Positions 27,001 to 35,147 of a stretch of DNA of 64,000 nt are shown here, piece by piece (the first letter of the stretch is position 1; each line of letters opens with the position of its first letter). The stretch comes from Klugiella xanthotipulae (lineage in GTDB: Bacteria; Actinomycetota; Actinomycetes; Actinomycetales; Microbacteriaceae). The notes below the pieces were generated by a model. That model was given only the letters and a program-made list of their open reading frames with translations. It was not told where the DNA came from and ran no database searches. A program made the translations under genes and the position numbers. Location: positions 62,001 through 126,000 of the forward strand of contig NZ_VFPN01000004.1 of the NCBI RefSeq assembly GCF_006716695.1. Direction: 5' to 3'.

Positions 27001-28085
27001 TGGCAAGTCGCGGCCTCACATTTGGGGTGCACGTGGTCCTCACCGCCGCGCGTTGGATGGACGTGCGGGCCAATATCAAGGACCTGATGGGGACCCGACT
27101 GGAATTGCGCTTGGGGGACCCAACCGACTCGGAACTTGACCGTAAGTCCGCATTCAACGTGCCCCTTGAAGCCCCCGGTCGGGGGATTACCGCCACTGCC
27201 CACCAGATGCTCACGGCCTTACCTCGCATTGACGGTGATGGTGACCACACCTCCCTTGCCTCGGGAGTGGAGCATCTGATGGCGACGGTGCAGGATGCCT
27301 GGCACGGCCCCGTCGGCCCCAAGCTGCGCCTGCTCCCGGAGATGATCTCGATGGATGAGATTCGCGCCCTGGCCCCGCCCGAGCAGCGCACTATCTGGCT
27401 GGGTATCGACGAGGCCAACCTCGCCCCCATCGGCATCGACCCCCTGGTGGAGCCCCACCTCTACCTCTACGGTGACTCTGGTTCGGGGAAATCCTCCATG
27501 CTGCGCAGCTACGCGAGCGAAATTCGACGACTCTATACGCCGCAGGAGGCCAAGATATTTGTCGTGGATTTCCGCCGTGCGCTACTCGGGGAGATCCCGG
27601 ACGACTACCTGGGTGCCTACCTCACCACCCACGAGGCGGCGCTCAGCGGGATGAACGAGCTCTCCTCGTTCTTCCGCAGCCGACTGCCCGGCACCGATGT
27701 GACGCCGGAGCAACTGCGCTCGCGCTCGTGGTGGACGGGGGCCGAGGGGTTCATCCTGGTAGACGACTACGACCTGGTGTCTACCTCCCAGGGCAACCCG
27801 TTGCAGGCCATTGTTCCCCTGCTCGCCCAGGCCGCAGACGTGGGGATGCACGTCATCATGACCCGTCGTAGTGGCGGTGCCAGTCGCGCCAGCTACGACC
27901 CGATGATCCAGGGCATGACCGACCTGGGGGTGACGGGTATCTTGCTTTCCGGTAACCCGGAGGAGGGGCAGCTGATCGGTAAGCTCAAAGCCGTGCAGTC
28001 GGTGCCCGGCCGGGCCCAGATCGTGAACCGGGCGCACGGTATGCGTGGGGCGCATCTGGGATACGTGACGCCGACGCACGGGTAG
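24087..28085 (+). CDS. eccC: Type VII secretion ATPase EccC (three FtsK/SpoIIIE domains)
   Basis: 1,332 residues, the motor of the secretion complex. Two membrane helices lie at about 35-85. The three ATPase domains have P-loops GATGSGKS (485-492), GPRTGKS (845-851) and GDSGSGKS (1129-1136), and Walker B strands LLIVADEF, FLIVDGW and FILVDDY. Only the first has the Asp-Glu pair expected for strong hydrolysis, the usual EccC situation, where domains 2-3 bind substrate signals. It is a single polypeptide, unlike split EccCa/EccCb systems. It follows the third WXG100 gene but has its own promoter. Confidence 0.95.
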   Translation: MSDPTRGTPRVAPPKVPSGKLSIQTPPELEPGDGISTLLSSMLPMLGSVGAIVMVSMNNSGPTGLLTGGMFLMSSLGFVAVNGWRQRSQRVAGILAARREYLMYLTELRQTVRVAAKQQRKSAYWVDPDPASLVYVAEERSRVWERSSDDSDFMSVRIGLSSQPLCLTLESPDLPPLAQLDPVAASAAHRFMVTHQHQHDLPRSADLTNFSRVEIVGPHEPYLRSLARAMVIQAATLHSPEHLQIAIIAGENSIAEWEWAKWLPHTHSQHTTDGVGPARMIAPVLSEIVDLLPKDISERPRFGRGKRSQLTPHLLIVVDGGHVPFGNPVVTEDGVQGVSVIELPTRWQEVEDPLRLRLTVEQHPPLDEAGRPPMNVIAVGETREEIRADQITVEEAEAAARRLMPMFNGTRTEVGESRAATSAELVDLLGIGDVRDLDFDVVWKPRLQRDRLRVPIGLTTEGIPISLDIKESAQQGMGPHGLIIGATGSGKSEVLRTLVLALALTHSPEQLNFVLVDFKGGATFAGMAGMPHVSAIITNLGEELTLVDRMQDALQGEMVRRQELLRSAGNFANVSDYEKARMNGRTDLDPLPALLIVADEFSELLEAKPEFVETFVNIGRLGRSLQVHLLLSSQRLEEGKLKGLDSHLSYRIGLRTFSAAESRAVLGVADAYTLPPMPGVGYLKPDTTTMIQFRASYVSGPPQSRRRRSVGPGVVSSAELEIEPFTAAPVAQRIDARELAPVEPESTPEPEEDGSTFELAVERMRGRGPSAHQVWLPPLVVPATMDQLMPDLTIDPELGLVSRTWRDAGELVVPLGTVDRPLEQRRENLTISLGGAAGHMAIVGGPRTGKSTLARTVMVALSLTHTPVEVQFYVLDFGGGTFSPLASYPHVSGVASRNEPEVVRRLLAEVTGIVNNREQYFRNNGIDSIETYRQWRESGRADDGYGDIFLIVDGWATVRTEFESLEPLVLNLASRGLTFGVHVVLTAARWMDVRANIKDLMGTRLELRLGDPTDSELDRKSAFNVPLEAPGRGITATAHQMLTALPRIDGDGDHTSLASGVEHLMATVQDAWHGPVGPKLRLLPEMISMDEIRALAPPEQRTIWLGIDEANLAPIGIDPLVEPHLYLYGDSGSGKSSMLRSYASEIRRLYTPQEAKIFVVDFRRALLGEIPDDYLGAYLTTHEAALSGMNELSSFFRSRLPGTDVTPEQLRSRSWWTGAEGFILVDDYDLVSTSQGNPLQAIVPLLAQAADVGMHVIMTRRSGGASRASYDPMIQGMTDLGVTGILLSGNPEEGQLIGKLKAVQSVPGRAQIVNRAHGMRGAHLGYVTPTHG

Positions 28086-28090
28086 CGCGG

Positions 28091-28112
28091 GCCGCGGGGT
28101 GCGTCCCGCGGC
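28091..28112. terminator. Hairpin between convergent eccC and gntR
   Basis: GCCGCGGG-GTGCGT-CCCGCGGC, a perfect 8-bp GC stem six bases after the eccC stop, in a 43-base convergent gap. There is no T tract, so it may act as a weak bidirectional terminator. Confidence 0.4.
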
Positions 28113-28128
28113 GGTCGTGGGCGACGGG

Positions 28129-28824
28129 TTACGCGCCGTGCCGCGTGTAGGCCGCGAGCACCGTGCGCTCCGATTGGAGGAGGTAGTCGTTGAGGGCGAC
28201 CCCCGCCTCGGCGGTGCGCCCCTCGGCGTAGAGGGTGTCGATGGTGGTGTTGAGGTCCACGTAGGGGCCGTGTAGAAATTCGGGATCATCCAGCAGACTG
28301 AACGCGAGGCGCAGTTCGGCCGAAACGTTGGCGTAGAGGGCGTCGAGGCGCTGGCTGTCGGCGAGTGAGACGATGGCCGAGTGGAACTCCATGTTGGCGG
28401 TTCCGACGCCAACCCAGTCGCCGGCATCCCGCAGTCGGAGGGCCTCAGCGCTGGCCGTGCGCATTCGCTCACCCGCCGGGTGTTTGGGTAGCGCTTGGGT
28501 GAGCGCCTGGCATTCGATGATGCGGCGCACCCGGTAGATGTCGATGATTGACGCGATCGTGGGCACCACAACGAACACGCCACGGTGGTGCTGGTGCGTG
28601 AGCAGACCCTCGTAGGTGAGCGCTCGGAATGCCTCGCGCAGGGTGTTGCGTGAGATCGCGAGGTCGTCACTCAGTGCGGCCTCGGAGAGTTGCTGGCCCG
28701 GTACAAGCTCGCCCGCGATGAGCCGCTGCCGGATGGTTTCGGCGGCCTGGTCGGCGAGACCGGGCGGGTAGGCGGTGTGGGTGGTGCCCGCAGGGGGTGA
28801 GCCGGTGGGGTGTTCTGCTGTCAC
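28129..28824 (-). CDS. GntR-family regulator (FadR/FCD subfamily)
   Basis: About 231 residues. There is an N-terminal winged helix (QAAETIRQRLIAGELVPGQQLSEAALSDDLAISRNTLREAF) and a C-terminal all-helical FCD ligand domain with metal-binding-type residues (EFHSAIVSLADSQRL). It is divergent from the 5-oxoprolinase operon and is its likely repressor. The start is taken at GTG 28824. No ribosome-binding site is seen, but TACACT lies six bases upstream, so the mRNA may be leaderless. A longer frame to 28914 runs through the operators and is unlikely. The effector may be 5-oxoproline or a relative (inference). Confidence 0.85.
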   Translation of the reverse strand: MTAEHPTGSPPAGTTHTAYPPGLADQAAETIRQRLIAGELVPGQQLSEAALSDDLAISRNTLREAFRALTYEGLLTHQHHRGVFVVVPTIASIIDIYRVRRIIECQALTQALPKHPAGERMRTASAEALRLRDAGDWVGVGTANMEFHSAIVSLADSQRLDALYANVSAELRLAFSLLDDPEFLHGPYVDLNTTIDTLYAEGRTAEAGVALNDYLLQSERTVLAAYTRHGA

Positions 28825-28861
28825 CCGGCAAGTGTAACGGGAGGACAAGAATCTCACCGTT

Positions 28862-28936
28862 TTGTTGGACAAGTATTCATTAAATAAAGATTCAACGCGC
28901 AGATTGCTCAACAATTACTGGAATCTTGTTCACCAA
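28862..28936. promoter_or_regulatory. Cluster of GntR-like operators upstream of the 5-oxoprolinase operon
   Basis: Three related 11-mers occur: TTGTTGGACAA (28862-28872), TTGCTCAACAA (28904-28914) and TTGTTCACCAA (28926-28936). Each has TTG/CAA arms, and the first has the TTGTnnnACAA form typical of FCD-type GntR sites. They lie in the divergent gap before a possible -10 TATGCT at 28940-28945 for the rightward operon. Confidence 0.5.
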
Positions 28937-29026
28937 ATGTATGCTGTCTCGATCACCCCTACACTTTCCGCTGGCAACGACGCCCTCGGGACGACCGCTC
29001 ACTTTTCGAGAGAAACGGATAAACAG

Positions 29027-30334
29027 ATGACTGAGCCACGACACCCCTCGGCGGCCGAGGCCCCCGACACCACCGCAGCCGCCACCACCGCAGGCGGCGT
29101 GGGTGCGCAGGCGGCCACGTTTGCCCGGGCCCGCCGGGCCTCCCTGGTCGGCGCAATCTTCATGATGGCAACCTCCGCGATTGGCCCCGGCTTCATCACC
29201 CAGACGGCCACCTTCACCGCGACGATGGGGGCCGCGTTCGCGTTCGGCATCCTCGCCTCAATTGTGATTGACTTCGTGGTGCAGCTCAACATCTGGCGCA
29301 TCGTGACCGTGACCGGAAAGCGCGCGGCAGACCTGGCCAACGCGGCCATCCCGGGCAGCGGCTACCTGCTCGCGGTCATCGTGATCTTCGGCGGTCTCGT
29401 CTTTAACGTGGGCAACACGGCCGGTGCCGGTCTGGGCCTCAATGCGCTGCTCGGTCTCGACCCCAAGATCGGCGGATTAATCAGTGCGCTCCTGGCGATC
29501 AGCATCTTCCTCGTGAAGCGGGCCGGTGTCGCCGTTGATCGGGTGGTGGTGACGCTCGGAATCGTGATGATCCTGCTCACGGTCTATGTGGCCATCGTCT
29601 CGGGCCCGCCCGTCGGTGACGCCCTCCGGCAGACCGTGTGGCCCGACCAGATCAACTTCGCCACCATTACAACCATTGTGGGCGGCACCGTGGGCGGGTA
29701 CATCACCTACGCCGGGGCGCACCGACTACTCGACTCGGGCACCGCCACAGTTGACAATATTGCGCAGGTCTCGAAGGCGGCCCTCAACGGCATCCTGGTG
29801 ACCGGTGCGATGCGCTACATTCTGTTCCTTGCCATTCTTGGCGTGGTGGCGAGCGGTGTGGTGATCGACACCTCCGGTGCGGGCGCCAACCCCGCGGCCC
29901 AGGCGTTCCAGGCGGCGGCCGGTGAGTTTGGCCTGCGCGCGTTTGGTCTCGTGCTGTGGGCGGCCAGCATCACGAGCGTGATCGGGGCCGCCTACACCTC
30001 CATCTCGTTTGTCACGGTCTTCAACGGCAGAATCACGGAGCGCGGGCGCAACCTGGCAACTGTGGGGTTCATCCTGATCTCGCTCGTCGTCTACCTGCTC
30101 CTTGGCACGGCCCCCGCCGCTCTGCTCGTGTTTGCGGGGGGATTTAACGGTCTGGTGTTACCGATTGGCCTCACGATCTTTATGTATGTGGGCTGGTTCC
30201 GGCGCGACCTGATGAACGGCTACCGGTATCCCGTTTCCCTCCTGGTGCTCGGAACGCTGGTGTGCGCACTCACCTGGTACATGGGTGCGGTGTCGGTCGG
30301 CCCGATCTTTGCCTTCCTGGGCGTGGGGGTCTAG
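29027..30334 (+). CDS. NRAMP-like transporter of the 5-oxoprolinase cluster (YcsG-like)
   Basis: 435 residues. A Thr/Ala-rich N-terminus (1-35) precedes eleven or so transmembrane helices of the NRAMP fold. The first helix reads [14 protein letters not shown], where true Mn/Fe transporters have the DPGN metal motif, so canonical metal coordination is missing. In Bacillus subtilis an NRAMP-like YcsG is encoded beside the ycsF (pxpA) and kipI/kipA genes, the same arrangement as here. It is therefore a candidate carrier of 5-oxoproline or a related organic acid, by context only. The ATG at 29027 has a weak GGA site. It is first in the operon, two bases before pxpA. Confidence 0.82.
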   Translation: MTEPRHPSAAEAPDTTAAATTAGGVGAQAATFARARRASLVGAIFMMATSAIGPGFITQTATFTATMGAAFAFGILASIVIDFVVQLNIWRIVTVTGKRAADLANAAIPGSGYLLAVIVIFGGLVFNVGNTAGAGLGLNALLGLDPKIGGLISALLAISIFLVKRAGVAVDRVVVTLGIVMILLTVYVAIVSGPPVGDALRQTVWPDQINFATITTIVGGTVGGYITYAGAHRLLDSGTATVDNIAQVSKAALNGILVTGAMRYILFLAILGVVASGVVIDTSGAGANPAAQAFQAAAGEFGLRAFGLVLWAASITSVIGAAYTSISFVTVFNGRITERGRNLATVGFILISLVVYLLLGTAPAALLVFAGGFNGLVLPIGLTIFMYVGWFRRDLMNGYRYPVSLLVLGTLVCALTWYMGAVSVGPIFAFLGVGV

Positions 30335-30336
30335 TC

Positions 30337-31131
30337 GTGACGCGGATGACGATTGACCTCAATAGCGACCTGGGCGAGGGCTTCGGCCGCTGGAGCCTGG
30401 GCGACGACGACACCATGCTCGGTCTCGTGACGAGCGCCAACATTGCGTGCGGTTTCCACGCGGGTGACCCGGCCGGTATTCTGCGCACGGTGCGGGGGGC
30501 TCGGGATCGCGGGGTCGCCATCGGTGCGCACGTCTCCTACCGTGACCTGGCCGGGTTTGGCCGGCGCGCGATGGATGTTGACAGTGCCGATCTCGTTGCC
30601 GAGGTGATCTACCAGATTGGCGCGCTTCAGGGCCTGGCCCGCGCGGCTGGCAGCGCCGTCACCTACGTGAAACCGCACGGTGCGCTCTACAACACGATTG
30701 CACACGACGAGCGCCAGGCTCGGGACGTGATCCGCGCTATCCGTGAGAGCGACCCCTCCCTCGTGCTGATGGGCCTCGCCGGTTCAACCGTACTGCGGCT
30801 CGCCGACGAGGCCGGGCTGCGCACCGTTGCCGAGGCCTTCGCCGACCGCGCCTACACGCCCGCGGGCGCACTCGTGTCGCGCCGCGAGCCCGGGTCGGTG
30901 CTGCACGACGCCGAGGAGGTGGCCCGGCGGATGGTGCGGCTCGTGACGGAGGGTACCGTCACCGCGATTGACGGTAGCGTTGTTCCGATGAGCGCCGAGT
31001 CGATCTGTGTGCACGGGGACAGCCCCGGGGCCGTCGAGATGGCCACCCGGGTGCGCGCGGCGCTCGCCGGAGCCGGGGTGGGCCTCCGCCCGTGTGCGCC
31101 TCCGCCCGATTCTGCACGGGCTGGTGGCTAG
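30337..31131 (+). CDS. pxpA: 5-oxoprolinase subunit A (LamB/YcsF)
   Basis: 264 residues, the LamB/YcsF family. The N-terminus [15 protein letters not shown] and the motifs [31 protein letters not shown] and VKPHGALYN are diagnostic. With PxpB and PxpC it hydrolyses 5-oxo-L-proline (pyroglutamate) to glutamate at the cost of ATP, a damage-repair and salvage step in the cytosol. GTG 30337 starts two bases after the transporter stop; ATG 30346 is an alternative that shortens it by three residues. The pxpBC start is two bases after its stop. Confidence 0.93.
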   Translation: MTRMTIDLNSDLGEGFGRWSLGDDDTMLGLVTSANIACGFHAGDPAGILRTVRGARDRGVAIGAHVSYRDLAGFGRRAMDVDSADLVAEVIYQIGALQGLARAAGSAVTYVKPHGALYNTIAHDERQARDVIRAIRESDPSLVLMGLAGSTVLRLADEAGLRTVAEAFADRAYTPAGALVSRREPGSVLHDAEEVARRMVRLVTEGTVTAIDGSVVPMSAESICVHGDSPGAVEMATRVRAALAGAGVGLRPCAPPPDSARAGG

Positions 31132-31133
31132 CC

Positions 31134-32738
31134 ATGCGGTTTTTACCCGTTAATACCGATGCTCTGCTGGTGGAGCTCGACGGTCTGGAGCAGACACTAT
31201 CGCTGCTTGATTCCCTCACGGCTCGGCCGATTTCGGGCGTGGTGGAGCTGGTTCCCGCGGCCCGCACTCTTCTCGTGAGCTATCGGCCGAGTGCCGTGTC
31301 CGCCGCTGAGATTGTGGCGGATATTCGTGCCCGCGGTCGGGGCGAACGCCTGGCCGCGACGGGTCGACTCGTGACCGTTCCCGTGCGCTACGACGGGGCG
31401 GATCTGGTTGAGGTTGCCGGGATTCTGGGCGTCACGCCCGACGAGGTTATCGCCATGCATACCGAGAGTGAATACACCGTGGCCTTCACGGGGTTTGCTC
31501 CCGGCTTTGCGTATCTCACGGGGGGCCACCCCGCCCTCGACGTACCGCGGCGGCTGACGCCGCGCACCCGTATCCCGGCCGGTGCCGTGGGACTGGCGGG
31601 TACGTTCAGCGGGGTATACCCGCAGGCGAGTCCTGGCGGGTGGCAGATCATTGGGGTGACCGACGAGCGGATGTGGGATGTGGCGCGCGAGGTGCCCGCG
31701 CTCTTGCAGCCCGGGTTCCGGGTGCGTTTTGTGGAGGCGGCCGCGAGCGTTCGCTCCGGTGTGAGTGCGGTGGCTGCCGAGTCTCGGCCCACTGTGCCCG
31801 AGCGCAGCGCAGCCCCGGCTCCACCTGCGGCTCCGGCCCTGCGGGTGCAGGCCACCGGTATCCAGACCCTCTATCAAGACCTGGGCCGCCGCGGTCGGGC
31901 CAGTCAGGGCGTTTCGGCCGCGGGGGCACTCGACCACTCCTCGCTGCGTGTGGCCAACAGGCTCGTGGGTAACGCCTCCGACACCGCCTGTCTGGAGGTC
32001 GTTGACGGTGGCCTGAGCGTAGTGAGCGTGGGGGACACCCTGATCGCCGTCACCGGGGCGGACGCCCCACTCACGGTCACGCTCCCTGACGGCGGCTCCG
32101 TGGTCGCCGCCCCCTACCAGCCGATTGTGCTGGGTAACGGGGAGGCGCTCCACCTGGGCACCCCGACGCACGGCATCCGTTCGTATCTTGCGGTACGCGG
32201 CGGTTTTGCGGTGCCGCCCGTGCTCGGCAGTCTCTCTACCGATACCCTCTCCACGGTGGGTCCCGCCCCCGTTGCGCCGGGGGACGTGCTGCCGGTGCGA
32301 GCCGTTCTGGGGGCCGCGGATGCCGTGGCCCTGGAGGCCGGTACCGCACCCAACTTCCCCACCGCGAACGAGGAGGTGGTGCTCGACGTGGTGTGGGGCC
32401 CCCGCACCGACTGGTTTACCCCCGAGGCGCTCCGGCTGCTGTGCAGCCAGGCCTGGACGGTGACCCCGCAGTCCAACCGTGTGGGCCTCCGGCTTGCGGG
32501 CGATGCGGCCCTCGCCCGCGACATCGCGGGCGAATTGCCGAGCGAGGGCACCGTCGTGGGCTCGATTCAGGTTCCGCCGAACGGACAGCCCGTGCTGTTC
32601 CTCGCCGACCACCCGCTGACCGGCGGCTACCCCGTGATCGGGGCCGTGGCCAGTCACCATCTCAACCTGGCCGGGCAGATTCCCCTCGGGGCGCGCATCC
32701 GGTTTCATCCCGTCACCGCGTTTGGCGAGTTGGGCTAA
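31134..32738 (+). CDS. pxpBC: Fused 5-oxoprolinase subunits B and C (KipI-KipA type)
   Basis: 534 residues. Residues 1 to about 205 are PxpB/KipI-like ([38 protein letters not shown], with key motifs near 120-180). An Ala/Pro-rich linker (about 205-235) joins PxpC/KipA ([25 protein letters not shown], then [20 protein letters not shown]). In most bacteria these are two adjacent genes; the fusion matches urea-amidolyase-like and actinobacterial arrangements. Together with PxpA it forms the ATP-dependent 5-oxoprolinase. Alternative names come from the B. subtilis sporulation-kinase inhibitor KipI and its antagonist KipA, but a kinase role is not implied here. Confidence 0.92.
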   Translation: MRFLPVNTDALLVELDGLEQTLSLLDSLTARPISGVVELVPAARTLLVSYRPSAVSAAEIVADIRARGRGERLAATGRLVTVPVRYDGADLVEVAGILGVTPDEVIAMHTESEYTVAFTGFAPGFAYLTGGHPALDVPRRLTPRTRIPAGAVGLAGTFSGVYPQASPGGWQIIGVTDERMWDVAREVPALLQPGFRVRFVEAAASVRSGVSAVAAESRPTVPERSAAPAPPAAPALRVQATGIQTLYQDLGRRGRASQGVSAAGALDHSSLRVANRLVGNASDTACLEVVDGGLSVVSVGDTLIAVTGADAPLTVTLPDGGSVVAAPYQPIVLGNGEALHLGTPTHGIRSYLAVRGGFAVPPVLGSLSTDTLSTVGPAPVAPGDVLPVRAVLGAADAVALEAGTAPNFPTANEEVVLDVVWGPRTDWFTPEALRLLCSQAWTVTPQSNRVGLRLAGDAALARDIAGELPSEGTVVGSIQVPPNGQPVLFLADHPLTGGYPVIGAVASHHLNLAGQIPLGARIRFHPVTAFGELG

Positions 32739-32779
32739 CACCCCGACCCTCACGCCCTACTACCCAAGGACACTCCCCC

Positions 32780-34573
32780 ATGAAAAAAGTTTTGATTGCC
32801 AACCGCGGTGAGATCGCCGTGCGCATTATTCGTGGCTGCGCCGACTACGGGCTCGCCTCGGTGGCCGTCTACGCCGACCCGGATGCCGATGCTGTGCATG
32901 TCCGTCTCGCCGACGAGGCGTACGGGCTGGTGGGTGACCGGCCAGCGGATACCTATCTCAGCATCCCGAAACTGCTCGAGATCGCCGTGCGATCCGGGGC
33001 CGATGCCGTGCACCCCGGCTACGGTTTCCTCTCGGAGAGCGCGGAGTTTGCCCGCGCCGTTGAGGCGGCGGGGCTCACCTGGATCGGCCCGAGTCCCGAG
33101 GCCATTGATCTGCTGGGCGACAAGGTCGCGGCCCGTAAAATTGCCGAGCGGGTGGGTGCGCCGCTCGTCTCGGGCACCTCCGACCCGGTCGCCGACGCGG
33201 GGGAAGTGGTTGCCTTTGCCGAGGAGCACGGATTGCCCATCGCGATCAAGGCCGCGTTTGGTGGTGGGGGTCGCGGGCTCAAGGTGGCGTGGCGGCTCGA
33301 CGAGGTGGCCGAGCTCTTCGACTCCGCCGTGCGCGAGGCCGTTACCGCGTTCGGCCGGGGCGAGTGTTTCGTGGAGCAGTTTCTCGACCGCCCCCGGCAC
33401 ATCGAGGCGCAGGTGGTGGCCGATGCCCACGGCAACGTTGTGGTCGTCGGTACGCGCGATTGCTCGTTGCAGCGGCGCAACCAGAAGCTGGTGGAGGAGG
33501 CCCCGGCGCCGTTCCTCACCGACGGCCAGCGGGAGCGCATCCACTCGGCCTCGCGCGATATCTGCGCAGCTGCCGGGTACCGCGGGGCCGGCACGGTTGA
33601 GTTCCTGCTGAGTGCCGACGGCACCATCTCGTTTCTGGAGGTGAATACGCGGCTTCAGGTGGAGCACCCCGTCACCGAGGAAACCACGGGTGTTGACCTG
33701 GTGATCGAGCAGTTCCGCATCGCCGAGGGTCTGCCCCTGTCGATCACCGAGACTCCGGCGCCGACGGGACACTCCTTCGAGTTTCGACTGAATGCGGAGG
33801 ATGCCGGTCGCGGCTTTCTGCCCACCCCCGGCACCATCCTGAGGTTCTCCCCGCCCGCGGGGCCGGGTGTGCGCGTTGATTCGGGGGTGGAGTCGGGCTC
33901 GATCGTTCCGGGAACCTTTGACTCGATGATGGCGAAGCTCATCGTCACCGGGGCCACGCGCGAGCAGGCCATCCTGCGCGCTCGCCGGGCCCTCGCGGAG
34001 TGCACCATTGAGGGCGTTGCGTCGGTGCTGCCCTTCCACCGTGCGGTTATGGCGCACGATGATTTTGTTTCGCCCGACCGGTTTGGTGTGCACACCCGCT
34101 GGATCGAGACGGAGGGTGTGGCGCAGATCCCGTTGTCGCCGCGCTCTGAGCCGCTGCCCGGTGAGGCCCTCAGCCGCACGTTTGTTGAGGTTGATGGCCG
34201 CCGGATGTGCCTCGGCCTGCCCGCTGCGTTGCTCACCGGTCTGGCCGCGGTGGCCGGTTCGGGTTCCGGCACTGCGGGCGGGGTTGGCGACGCGGTGGCG
34301 GATGCCGGTGGGGCCGTTCCGTCCAGCGCATCCGCCCCCGATGATCCCGCCGTGTGTGTCGCACCCATCACGGGGACCCTGCTCGCCTGGCAGGTCGCGG
34401 CGGGCGATACCGTGGTGGTGGGCGATGTTCTCGCGATCATGGAGGCCATGAAGATGGAGACGCAGGTGCTCGCGCATCGGGCCGGGACCGTGACGACGCT
34501 CGTGGAGACGGGTGTGTTTGTGCCGGCCGGTACGGCGCTGCTGCGTGTGGAGCGGGAGGGCCGCGCGGGATAG
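32780..34573 (+). CDS. Biotin carboxylase with biotin-carrier domain
   Basis: 597 residues. Biotin carboxylase occupies about 1-450: [17 protein letters not shown] at the start, the ATP-grasp glycine loop GGGGRGLK, and the catalytic region [14 protein letters not shown]. After an Ala/Gly/Ser-rich linker, residues about 520-597 are a biotinyl domain with EAMKMET, biotinylated Lys558. It carboxylates biotin with ATP and bicarbonate. Such acetyl-/propionyl-CoA-carboxylase alpha chains need a carboxyltransferase, and none is encoded nearby. It is the last gene of the 5-oxoprolinase operon (41-base gap, AAGGA site). Biotin carboxylase genes recur in YcsF-type clusters, but their reaction there is unclear. 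Confidence 0.92.
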   Translation: MKKVLIANRGEIAVRIIRGCADYGLASVAVYADPDADAVHVRLADEAYGLVGDRPADTYLSIPKLLEIAVRSGADAVHPGYGFLSESAEFARAVEAAGLTWIGPSPEAIDLLGDKVAARKIAERVGAPLVSGTSDPVADAGEVVAFAEEHGLPIAIKAAFGGGGRGLKVAWRLDEVAELFDSAVREAVTAFGRGECFVEQFLDRPRHIEAQVVADAHGNVVVVGTRDCSLQRRNQKLVEEAPAPFLTDGQRERIHSASRDICAAAGYRGAGTVEFLLSADGTISFLEVNTRLQVEHPVTEETTGVDLVIEQFRIAEGLPLSITETPAPTGHSFEFRLNAEDAGRGFLPTPGTILRFSPPAGPGVRVDSGVESGSIVPGTFDSMMAKLIVTGATREQAILRARRALAECTIEGVASVLPFHRAVMAHDDFVSPDRFGVHTRWIETEGVAQIPLSPRSEPLPGEALSRTFVEVDGRRMCLGLPAALLTGLAAVAGSGSGTAGGVGDAVADAGGAVPSSASAPDDPAVCVAPITGTLLAWQVAAGDTVVVGDVLAIMEAMKMETQVLAHRAGTVTTLVETGVFVPAGTALLRVEREGRAG

Positions 34574-34621
34574 TACCGGGGGTGTGGTCGGCGGTGGTGC
34601 GGAGCGGTTGATCATTCGGGG

Positions 34622-34650
34622 TTGACCTCGTTCACTGTGCGCGCTTATAT
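34622..34650 (+). promoter_or_regulatory. Promoter of the SRPBCC gene
   Basis: TTGACC (34622-34627), 17 bases, TTATAT (34645-34650): a near-consensus housekeeping promoter, 56 bases upstream of the ATG. A strong promoter on a frameshifted gene suggests recent or reversible inactivation. Confidence 0.7.
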
Positions 34651-34705
34651 TCGCCTCAGGAGAACCCCTCCGGCACGCAATCCCCTCAGTATCAGGAGAA
34701 CGATC

Positions 34706-35147
34706 ATGAGTAACGGATTGACCATCACTCGAATATTCACCGTGCCACCCGAGAGCGTGTATGCGGCTTGGACTCGGCCGGAGCACTTTTCCGTATGGTT
34801 TGGCACCGCGGCCGTCTCTGTGCCGCTCGACACGCTCTCGCTTGATGTGCGGGTGGGCGGTGAGTGGCGGGCGGTGATGCACCTGGCTGATGGTCATGTG
34901 ATCAACTGGGTCGGCGAATATGTTGAGCTGGATCCACCGCACCGCTTGGTCTTCACGATGACGGATCGCCCGGACGACCCCGCGCGCGCGCGTCACCGTC
35001 ACCTGTGTGGCGGTCGAGGGCGGTACCGAGATGACGCTTCACCAGGGTGCTGATTCCTTTACCGAGGAGCAGCGGGCGCAGACCGTGGCGGGGTATAACG
35101 CGTTCTTTGACGATATGGCGACCGTGCTTACCGCCGCCCGGGAATAA
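34706..35147 (+). pseudogene. SRPBCC/AHSA1-type protein, frameshifted at a (CG)6 tract
   Basis: The ATG at 34706 opens an AHSA1/SRPBCC reading frame (TITRIFTVPPESVYAAWTRP, VGGEWRAVMH, NWVGEYVELDPPHRLVFT), a small cup-fold domain for hydrophobic ligands or chaperone activation. At 34981-34992, (CG)6, the frame shifts. Downstream the family C-terminus continues in the +1 frame (VTVTCVAVEGGTEMTLHQGA, FFDDMATVLTAARE) to TAA at 35145-35147. One extra CG unit restores a complete protein of about 147 residues. If unshifted, translation ends at 35053 with a nonsense tail. Its last 20 bases overlap the convergent oxidoreductase stop. It could be phase variation, a true pseudogene, or a sequencing error. 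Confidence 0.8.
34981..34992 (+). repeat. (CG)6 dinucleotide tract at the frameshift
   Basis: Six CG units preceded by CCC. Loss of one unit relative to an intact (CG)7 version explains the broken SRPBCC frame exactly, which is the signature of slipped-strand mispairing. Confidence 0.85.

Noticed and set aside
28825-28914. N-terminal extension of the GntR regulator to 28914
   Set aside because: It crosses the palindromic GntR-like boxes and adds residues not seen in the family.
32750-35002. A 750-codon minus-strand frame opposite the biotin carboxylase gene
   Set aside because: The plus-strand protein is unmistakable; the antisense product is Arg/His/Gly-rich with no domain.
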